Origin: Burkholderiales bacterium
GTDB taxonomy: Bacteria; Pseudomonadota; Gammaproteobacteria; Burkholderiales; Burkholderiaceae_C
Length of the DNA: 64,000 nucleotides
NCBI GenBank assembly: GCA_016191525.1
Contig: JACPOK010000006.1
Span: forward strand, 1 to 64,000
Direction: 5' to 3'
The notes below the pieces were generated by a model that was given only the letters and a program-made list of their open reading frames with translations, had not been told where the DNA came from and ran no database searches. A program made the position numbers and the translations under genes. Of the stretch, positions 58,829-64,000 are shown piece by piece. Position 1 is the stretch's first letter, and every line of letters starts with the position of its first letter.

Positions 58829-59593
58829 ATGACCCAACACCTCACCATCCTCACCGGCGCCTCGCGCGGCATGGGCCTTGCCATGGCCGAGCAGCTCGTC
58901 GCCGCCGGCCATCACCTGCTGTGCATTTCGCGCAAGTCCAATGACTCGCTCGCCGCGCTGGCCGCGGCCAAGGGAGTCAGCTGCGAGCAGTGGCCGCAGG
59001 ACCTGTCCCGCGCCGAAAGCGCCGCCGCCAAACTCGACACCTGGCTGGCCGTGCGCGGGGGCGCGGGCCTGGCCTCGGTCACGCTGATCAACAACGCCGG
59101 GCTGATGCCGCCCGTCGCCCCGCTGGAGGGCATCGCCGCCCGCGACCTGGCCGACGCGCTGCGCGTCAACCTGGAGGCGCCGATGCTGCTCACCGGCGCC
59201 TTCCTGCGCGTGACCGCCAGCTGGAAGGCGCAGCGTAAGGTGCTCAACATCTCCTCGGGCCTGGGCCGCCGCCCCATGGCTTCGCAGGCGGCCTATTGCG
59301 CCGCCAAGGCCGGCATGGACCACTTCACGCGCTGCGTGGCGCTGGAAGAAGCCGGCCGGCCCAACGGCGCGAAGCTGTGCTCGCTGGCGCCCGGCGTGAT
59401 CGACACCGACATGCAGGTGCAGCTGCGCGGCGCAGACGCATCGCAGTTTCCCGACCGGGCCAATTTCATCGCCCTGAAGGACAAGGGCGGGCTGGATTCC
59501 CCGCAGCAGGCGGCGGCCAGGGTGCTGGCTTTCCTGGCGCGCGCCGATTTCGGCGCCAACCCCGTAGCGGACGTGCGTGACCCGGTACAGTAA
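58829..59593 (+). CDS. short-chain dehydrogenase/reductase
   Basis: A 254-residue NAD(P)-dependent SDR. TGASRGMGLAMAEQL (cofactor glycines), NNAG, the catalytic SS followed by YCAAKAGMDHF (YxxxK) and the LAPGVIDTDMQ segment are present. The closest annotated type is sepiapterin reductase/YueD-like, by the TILTGASRGMG opening. It lies between the intradiol dioxygenase and the thiolase. The substrate is unknown. Confidence 0.9.
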   Translation: MTQHLTILTGASRGMGLAMAEQLVAAGHHLLCISRKSNDSLAALAAAKGVSCEQWPQDLSRAESAAAKLDTWLAVRGGAGLASVTLINNAGLMPPVAPLEGIAARDLADALRVNLEAPMLLTGAFLRVTASWKAQRKVLNISSGLGRRPMASQAAYCAAKAGMDHFTRCVALEEAGRPNGAKLCSLAPGVIDTDMQVQLRGADASQFPDRANFIALKDKGGLDSPQQAAARVLAFLARADFGANPVADVRDPVQ

Positions 59594-59631
59594 GCGGCCT
59601 TTGAATAAAAACACATAACAGGAGCCTTGCC

Positions 59632-60816
59632 ATGAACCGGGAAGTCGTCGTCGTGAGCGCGGTGCGCACCGCCATTGGCACTTTTGGCGGAAGCCTGAAG
59701 GACATTCCGCCCACCGAGCTGGGCGCGCTGGTGGTGCGCGAATCGCTGGCCCGCGCCAGCGTCGCCGGAACCGACGTCGGCCATGTGGTGTTCGGCCACG
59801 TCGTCAACACCGAACCGAAAGACATGTACCTGTCGCGCGTGGCGGCCATCAACGGCGGCTGCGCCGAAGGCACGCCGGCCTTCAACGTGAACCGGCTGTG
59901 CGGCTCGGGCCTGCAGGCCATCGTGTCGGCTGCGCAGACCATCGCGCTGGGCGACTGCGAGATCGCCATCGGCGGCGGCGCGGAAAACATGAGCCGCGCG
60001 CCCTACGCCAACATGAACGCGCGCTGGGGCATCCGCATGGGCGACGCCAAGCTGGTGGACATGCTCACCGGCGCGCTGCACGACCCCTTCCACAACATCC
60101 ACATGGGCGTGACGGCCGAGAACATCGCGGCCAAGTGGGGCATCAGCCGCGACGAGCAGGACAAGCTGGCCGTGGAAAGCCACAACCGCGCCGAGCGCGC
60201 CACCGCCGCCGGCTACTTCAAGGAGCAGATTGTCCCGGTGAAGATCAAGGGCAGGAAGGGCGACACGCTGTTCGACACCGACGAGCATTTCCGCACCGGC
60301 GTCAAGCTGGAAGACATGTCCAGGCTCAAGCCGGTGTTCGCCAAGGAGGCGGGCACGGTGACGGCGGGCAACGCGTCGGGCATCAACGATGCGGCGGCTG
60401 CGGTGGTGCTGATGGAGCGCAGCGTGGCCATGCGCCGGGGCCTGAAACCCCTGGCCCGCCTGGTGGCCTATGCCCACGCCGGCGTGGACCCCAAATACAT
60501 GGGCGTGGGCCCGGTGCCCGCCACCCGCAAGGCGCTGCAGAAGGCCAGGCTCACGGTCAAGGACCTGGACGTGATCGAAGCCAACGAAGCCTTCGCCGCG
60601 CAAGCCTGCGCCGTCACCCGCGACCTGGAGCTGGACCCGGCCAAGGTCAACCCCAACGGCTCCGGAATTTCGCTGGGCCACCCGATCGGCGCCACCGGCG
60701 CGCTGATCACGGTGAAGGCGCTGCACGAGCTCAACCGCATCGGCGGGCGCTACGCACTGGTCACCATGTGCATAGGCGGCGGCCAGGGCATCGCCGCCAT
60801 CTTCGAGCGGGTCTGA
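59632..60816 (+). CDS. bktB: acetyl-CoA acyltransferase (BktB-like beta-ketothiolase)
   Basis: A 394-residue thiolase. The acyl-Cys is Cys90 in NRLCGSGLQAIVSAAQT; the others are GGGAENMSRAPY, EANEAFAAQACAVT, PNGSGISLGHPIGATGAL and TMCIGGGQGIAAIFER (Cys base). By memory it is close to BktB of Ralstonia (MTREVVVVS..GTFGGSLKD; ALHDPFH.IHMGVTAEN), which makes 3-ketovaleryl-CoA for polyhydroxyalkanoates. AGGAG precedes the ATG. It is followed by a terminator. Confidence 0.88.
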   Translation: MNREVVVVSAVRTAIGTFGGSLKDIPPTELGALVVRESLARASVAGTDVGHVVFGHVVNTEPKDMYLSRVAAINGGCAEGTPAFNVNRLCGSGLQAIVSAAQTIALGDCEIAIGGGAENMSRAPYANMNARWGIRMGDAKLVDMLTGALHDPFHNIHMGVTAENIAAKWGISRDEQDKLAVESHNRAERATAAGYFKEQIVPVKIKGRKGDTLFDTDEHFRTGVKLEDMSRLKPVFAKEAGTVTAGNASGINDAAAAVVLMERSVAMRRGLKPLARLVAYAHAGVDPKYMGVGPVPATRKALQKARLTVKDLDVIEANEAFAAQACAVTRDLELDPAKVNPNGSGISLGHPIGATGALITVKALHELNRIGGRYALVTMCIGGGQGIAAIFERV

Positions 60817-60878
60817 CAGGCTGGCGGGCCCGGGAAGCCGGGCAGGCCGTTCGGGCAATTCGCGGGATCCTGCCGGTC

Positions 60879-60908
60879 CTCTCGACCGCAGGGTCGGGAG
60901 AAATTTTT
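60879..60908 (+). terminator. intrinsic terminator after bktB
   Basis: CTCTCGACC (60879-60887) pairs with GGTCGGGAG (60892-60900), including one G-U, with a 4-nt loop, followed by AAATTTTT. Confidence 0.75.
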
Positions 60909-60918
60909 GCCGCCGCGC

Positions 60919-60950
60919 GAACCGAAACCCGCGAAAGCGCCCTCTTATCT
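60919..60950 (+). promoter_or_regulatory. candidate ECF-type promoter of the CPxC/sigma operon
   Basis: GAACCG (60919-60924) followed after 17 bp by CTCTTATCT is the spacing and -35 type of ECF-sigma promoters. It lies about 45 bp before the first gene, so the sigma factor may activate its own operon. Confidence 0.35.
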
Positions 60951-60992
60951 GGCGAGCGGGTCGTTCTGCTTGCCAAACCAAAGGAAACTGCC

Positions 60993-61202
60993 ATGTTCTA
61001 CGTGAAGAATCTTCCCCGCTGGGAGCGAATGATGCGCGCCGTCGCGGGCGTCGCCATGATCCTGTGCGGTTTGCTGGGGCTTCAAGGGCTGGCGATCGGT
61101 TACGCAATCGCCGGCGTCGGCGCCGTCACCTTGCTCACCGGCTTTTTCGGCTTCTGCCCCATGTGCGCCCTGGCCGGCCGCCACCTCGACTCAGGGAAAT
61201 AG
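60993..61202 (+). CDS. DUF2892 small membrane protein with CPxC
   Basis: A 69-residue protein with two hydrophobic helices. It has the N-terminal LPRWERMMRAVAGVAMILCG of DUF2892 (YgaP transmembrane type) and FGFCPMCALAGRHL (Cys55, Cys58) at the end of helix 2. Most DUF2892 proteins have CPLY here, so the CPxC pair is notable and could bind a metal or form a disulfide. It is 9 bp upstream of the ECF sigma gene. Confidence 0.8.
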   Translation: MFYVKNLPRWERMMRAVAGVAMILCGLLGLQGLAIGYAIAGVGAVTLLTGFFGFCPMCALAGRHLDSGK

Positions 61203-61211
61203 AGCCCGCGC

Positions 61212-61748
61212 ATGTACACGCCGAAATACGACCTGGCGCTGGTCGAAGCAGCCCGCGGCGGCAACGAGGATGCCATTCTGGCGTTACTGGCCATTGCGCA
61301 GCCGGACATACGCCGCTATGCGCGGCGCAGTTGCAATACATCCGACGATGTGGACGACGTCGTGCAGGAGACGCTGTGGTTGCTGTACCGCCGCGTCGGT
61401 TCGCTGCGCGCGCTGGCATCCCTGTCGGGCTGGCTTCTGGCCATCGTGCGCCGGGAGTGCCTGCGGATGGCGTCCCGGGTGACGGGCAAGTCCGTCGGCC
61501 TGGACGATGCGTTGCACGACCCGGCGAACGAGGACCGGCTGGGGCGTTTGCCGCAGGACGAACTTCGAATCGACGTCTCCCGTGCCATCCAGTCGCTGCC
61601 CGAACACTATCGGGAGGTGGTCCTGCTGCGCGATGTCGAGGAAATGACAGTCGATGAAATAGCCGCCGCGCTCGGCCTCACCCGCGAGAGCGTCAAGGGG
61701 CGGCTGAACCGGGCTCGCGCCCAGCTGCGCGAATACCTGTCGAAATGA
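61212..61748 (+). CDS. ECF sigma factor
   Basis: A 178-residue RNA polymerase sigma factor with region 2 (DDVDDVVQETLWLLYRRVGS, WLLAIVRRECLRMAS) and region 4 (IQSLPEHYREVVLLRDVEEM then TVDEIAAALGLTRESVKGRL), separated by an acidic linker. There is no conventional anti-sigma factor. It sits between two small CPxC membrane proteins (9 and 10 bp gaps), which may regulate it (inference). Confidence 0.93.
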   Translation: MYTPKYDLALVEAARGGNEDAILALLAIAQPDIRRYARRSCNTSDDVDDVVQETLWLLYRRVGSLRALASLSGWLLAIVRRECLRMASRVTGKSVGLDDALHDPANEDRLGRLPQDELRIDVSRAIQSLPEHYREVVLLRDVEEMTVDEIAAALGLTRESVKGRLNRARAQLREYLSK

Positions 61749-61758
61749 GAAGGCAACC

Positions 61759-62031
61759 ATGAACCCACGCCCTGATCGCCCCGCAAAGACGATGTTTGCC
61801 AGCAATGGCCTGGTCGAACACCTGGCGCGAGGCGTCATCGGGCTGGCCGCATTGGCATGCGCCATATCGATTTCGGCCACGCATCCGGCCTATTCGCTGG
61901 CGCTGGGCGGCATATCGCTTTTGGCGTTCCGCGGCTGTCCCATCTGCTGGACCATTGGCCTGGTCGAGACAGCCTATCGTCGATTGACGCACCGTCAGCC
62001 CGGCGCGCCCTGGAAATTGCCCGCGCGGTAA
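61759..62031 (+). CDS. small membrane protein with CPIC motif
   Basis: A 90-residue protein with two hydrophobic segments (VIGLAALACAISISAT and LALGGISLLAFRGC). LAFRGCPICWTIGLVETAYR carries Cys60 and Cys63. It is similar in plan to the DUF2892 protein upstream of the sigma gene but more diverged. It follows the sigma gene by 10 bp and overlaps the convergent dioxygenase by 37 bp. Confidence 0.75.
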   Translation: MNPRPDRPAKTMFASNGLVEHLARGVIGLAALACAISISATHPAYSLALGGISLLAFRGCPICWTIGLVETAYRRLTHRQPGAPWKLPAR

Positions 62032-62729
62032 GTCAGCACCAGCGTGTCGCGGTGCGCGCCCGCAGCCAGCGGCTGGATGGGCGTGGACTCATGGATCACG
62101 CGCTCGTCGTCCAGCAGCAGCAGGCTCCAGGGCTCGGTCAGCGTGAAGCGCTGGCCGGCCGGGCCCTCGGCTTCGAACACCCGTGTTTCGCCGCCCTTGA
62201 TGCCTTCACGGCCCACCAGGAACACCGCCACCACGTCCACGCCATCGCGGTGCGCGCCTTCCGGCGTGGGCCGGCCGATGCCATCGGTCGTATCGATGCG
62301 GAACTGGTGCGCCTCCACATACCAGGGCCTGGGGCCCTTGAGCTGCGAGCTCACATCGGCCAGCGCGGCCAGTAGCTTTACCCAGGCGGGCGCCTCAACG
62401 GCGGCCTGCTCCATCGGCTCGAACCAGCGCTCCATGCCGCCGTGCAGCGCGTTGTATTCCACCGGCTGCCAGTGGGCGCGGTGCGGCGCCTGCGTGAGCG
62501 CGCCGCCGTCCGCGACAAAGCACGAATGCCGCCGGCGCCGGTAGTGGCCGCCGTCCTTGAGGTGGGCATCCGGGGGCAGGTCTTCCCAGCCCGCGCGCAG
62601 CGCATTCAGCTCCGCCAGCTCGCAGCCCGCCAGCGCGCAGACGCCTTGCGGGCTGAGCACGGCGTAGCCCTGTTTCTTGAGCAGCGGAATCAGTTCGCCG
62701 GGCGCGGCGAAAGGCGGTGTCATCAGCAT
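61995..62729 (-). CDS. 2OG-Fe dioxygenase (PF10014-like)
   Basis: A 244-residue 2-oxoglutarate/Fe(II) dioxygenase. PTPEGAHRDGVDVVAVFLV has the HxD of the facial triad, and RVIHESTPIQPL carries the distal His, with RDTLVLTYR for 2OG binding. This matches the family of free amino acid hydroxylases such as isoleucine dioxygenase, though the substrate is not known. Start MLMTPPFAAPG; 36 bp from the flavoprotein stop. Confidence 0.85.
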   Translation of the reverse strand: MLMTPPFAAPGELIPLLKKQGYAVLSPQGVCALAGCELAELNALRAGWEDLPPDAHLKDGGHYRRRRHSCFVADGGALTQAPHRAHWQPVEYNALHGGMERWFEPMEQAAVEAPAWVKLLAALADVSSQLKGPRPWYVEAHQFRIDTTDGIGRPTPEGAHRDGVDVVAVFLVGREGIKGGETRVFEAEGPAGQRFTLTEPWSLLLLDDERVIHESTPIQPLAAGAHRDTLVLTYRAGNFQGAPG

Positions 62730-62765
62730 GGGCCGAGCTTATCGCAAGGCTTCGCCGCACACCGG

Positions 62766-64000
62766 CTAAAGGGGCTTGAGCTTTCCTAATATCGTGGGCA
62801 GGAATTCGGTCACCGTGGGGTGCACCGGCAGCGCGTCCTTGATCACCTTGTAGCTGGCGCCCGCGGCCATGAAGTTGCTGATCACCTGGATGATCTCGTC
62901 GCCGTTGATGCCCAGGAAGGTGGCGCCGACAAAGCGTTCCGATTCCGCGTCCACCAGCAGCTTGATCAGGCCCGTGGTCTCGCTTTCTTCCTTGGCGCGG
63001 CTGACGTTCTTCATGTCGAAGGTGGCCATCAGGGTCTTGCGGCCCGAGGCCCGCGCCTCGGCTTCCGACAAACCCACGCGGCCCAGCGGCGGGTCGGTGA
63101 ACATGGCGTAGGCCATGATGCGGTCGTCCGCCGAGCGGTGCCCGCCATCGTGGTTGGCCAGCGCGATCTCATGGTCGTGGTAGCTGGTGTGGGTGAAGGC
63201 CCCGCGCTTGTTGATGTCGCCCAGCGCCCAGACGCCGGGCACATTGGTTTCCAGCCGCGCGTTGGTTGGCACATAGCCGCGCGCATCCATCTCCACACCC
63301 ACGGCCGCGAGATTGAGCTTTTCGGTATTCGGCAGGCGGCCGGTGGCCACCAGCAGGTGCGAGCCTTCGACGCGCTGGCCGCCCACCTGCACCGCGATGC
63401 CGTCGCCGGCTTTTTCCACGCGCGTGACGGGCTGGCCCGCCAGCACCCTGACGCCTTCTTCAGCGAGGAAAGCGGCGATGCACTCCGACACCTCCACGTC
63501 TTCACGGCTGGTGATGCGCGCACCGGTTTCCACCACCGTCACCTCGCAGCCCAGGCGGCGGAAGATCTGGCCCATCTCCAGCCCGATGTAGCTGCCGCCG
63601 ATGATCACCAGGTGGCGCGGCCGGGTGCGCAGTTTCAGCAGGCTGATGTTGTCCAGGTAAGGCACCTCATCGATGCCCGGAATGGGCGGGATGAAGGCGC
63701 GGGTGCCGGTGTTGAGGTAGACGCGCTGCGCCCGCACCGGCTGCTCGCCGGCCAGCAGGTCAAAGCCGCCGGCCGGGTGGCCCGCGAATGAGCCCCAGGC
63801 CCGCAGCACCGTGATGTTGGGCTGCCCCGCCATCCAGCTTTCCAGCCCGCCGCGCGCTGTGTCCACGCGCTGCTGCATGCGGTTCATGGCGGCCGCGAAG
63901 TCCACCTCCACGCCACCCACATGCACGCCGAATTCCGCCGCGCGCCGCGCCATGTGCGCCACGCGCGCGCTCTTGCGCAGCGTCTTGGTGGGCGTGCAGC
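62766..64000 (-). CDS. mercuric-reductase-like FAD oxidoreductase, partial
   Basis: The C-terminal about 411 residues of a class I pyridine-nucleotide disulfide oxidoreductase; the N-terminus lies beyond 64000. The frame continues to the window edge with CTPTKTLRKSARVAHMARRA, the second redox Cys of the CxxxxC motif. NAD(P) binding is in IIGGSYIGLEMGQIFRRLG, the second FAD motif in VWALGDINKRGAFTHTS, and the dimer interface has HPTVTEFLPTIL with the conserved His. There is no heavy-metal Cys pair at the C-terminus (ends KLKPL), so mercury reduction is unlikely; dihydrolipoyl or unknown disulfide reductase activity fits better. Confidence 0.88.
   Translation of the reverse strand, partial: CTPTKTLRKSARVAHMARRAAEFGVHVGGVEVDFAAAMNRMQQRVDTARGGLESWMAGQPNITVLRAWGSFAGHPAGGFDLLAGEQPVRAQRVYLNTGTRAFIPPIPGIDEVPYLDNISLLKLRTRPRHLVIIGGSYIGLEMGQIFRRLGCEVTVVETGARITSREDVEVSECIAAFLAEEGVRVLAGQPVTRVEKAGDGIAVQVGGQRVEGSHLLVATGRLPNTEKLNLAAVGVEMDARGYVPTNARLETNVPGVWALGDINKRGAFTHTSYHDHEIALANHDGGHRSADDRIMAYAMFTDPPLGRVGLSEAEARASGRKTLMATFDMKNVSRAKEESETTGLIKLLVDAESERFVGATFLGINGDEIIQVISNFMAAGASYKVIKDALPVHPTVTEFLPTILGKLKPL

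Noticed and set aside
59293..61107. Long minus-strand frame opposite bktB
   Set aside because: Antisense to a clear thiolase and crosses the terminator.
62766..64000. True mercuric reductase (merA)
   Set aside because: The C-terminus lacks the vicinal Cys pair and there are no mer genes nearby.

Overview
The window is high-GC DNA (about two thirds G+C by eye) from a member of the Burkholderiales, most like the Comamonadaceae (Polaromonas, Variovorax, Ramlibacter type). The grounds are a Bug-type tripartite-transporter receptor, a BktB-like thiolase, an 'APH-fold' homoserine kinase beside polA and a DUF2782 gene, BPSS1780-type and CobD/CbiB-family membrane proteins, and a 46-bp dispersed repeat seen at several loci. 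It is chromosomal and gene-dense, and short ATGA or GTGA overlaps between cotranscribed genes are common. I see no phage, IS element, CRISPR array, rRNA or plasmid function.

Layout. 1-400: gene-free, with a 132-nt element bounded by perfect 25-bp inverted repeats. 0.4-3.7 kb: catabolic operon (flavin monooxygenase, adenosine-deaminase-like amidohydrolase, Bug receptor), each joined by a 4-bp overlap. 3.7-8.4 kb: stress and housekeeping genes (hemerythrin, CPA1 antiporter, hydrolase, tyrosine phosphatase, VF530). 8.4-11.5 kb: a transglutaminase-like protein divergent from a C1-protease/alpha-beta-hydrolase fusion. 11.5-15.1 kb: an AbrB-PIN pair, then a UvrD-family helicase divergent from a DUF72 gene across an exact LexA-box match. 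15.2-19.8 kb: small exported proteins, a ZIP transporter, a dienelactone hydrolase and a tautomerase. 19.8-23.7 kb: paoABC periplasmic molybdenum aldehyde oxidoreductase. 23.8-30 kb: polA, then divergent DUF4189-DUF2782-thrB-BPSS1780-FecR-like genes ending in a clear terminator. 30-33.3 kb: TPR protein, IclR regulator and a divergent periplasmic binding protein with repeated CTGCA-n-TGCAG palindromes between them. 33.3-39 kb: uvrD, guaC with a terminator hairpin right before its RBS, and an S41 protease lipoprotein. 39-42.9 kb: GntR-controlled esterase, PhyH dioxygenase and SAF-type oxidoreductase. 42.9-43.2 kb: tRNA-Ala(CGC) and tRNA-Lys(CTT).

43.2-50.7 kb: Bcr/CflA transporter, DEAD-box helicase, orn, M48 protease-phhB-rsgA, and a CobD-family gene. 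50.7-53.7 kb: Nudix hydrolase and the rpsP-rimM-trmD-rplS operon with a recognisable promoter. 53.7-57.5 kb: two GNAT enzymes, and a Pit phosphate transporter with its DUF47 partner. 57.5-60.8 kb: RluA-type pseudouridine synthase, intradiol dioxygenase, SDR and BktB-like thiolase. 60.9-62 kb: an ECF sigma factor between two small membrane proteins that both carry a Cys-Pro-x-Cys motif. 62-64 kb: a 2OG-Fe dioxygenase and a mercuric-reductase-like flavoprotein cut by the window end.

Best candidates for something undescribed: the CPxC/ECF module, the protease-hydrolase fusion beside a transglutaminase, the LexA-box helicase/DUF72 pair, and the dispersed 46-bp repeat that supplies coding sequence (and one start codon) to several genes. 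All functions are read from sequence motifs by eye; no database search was run.
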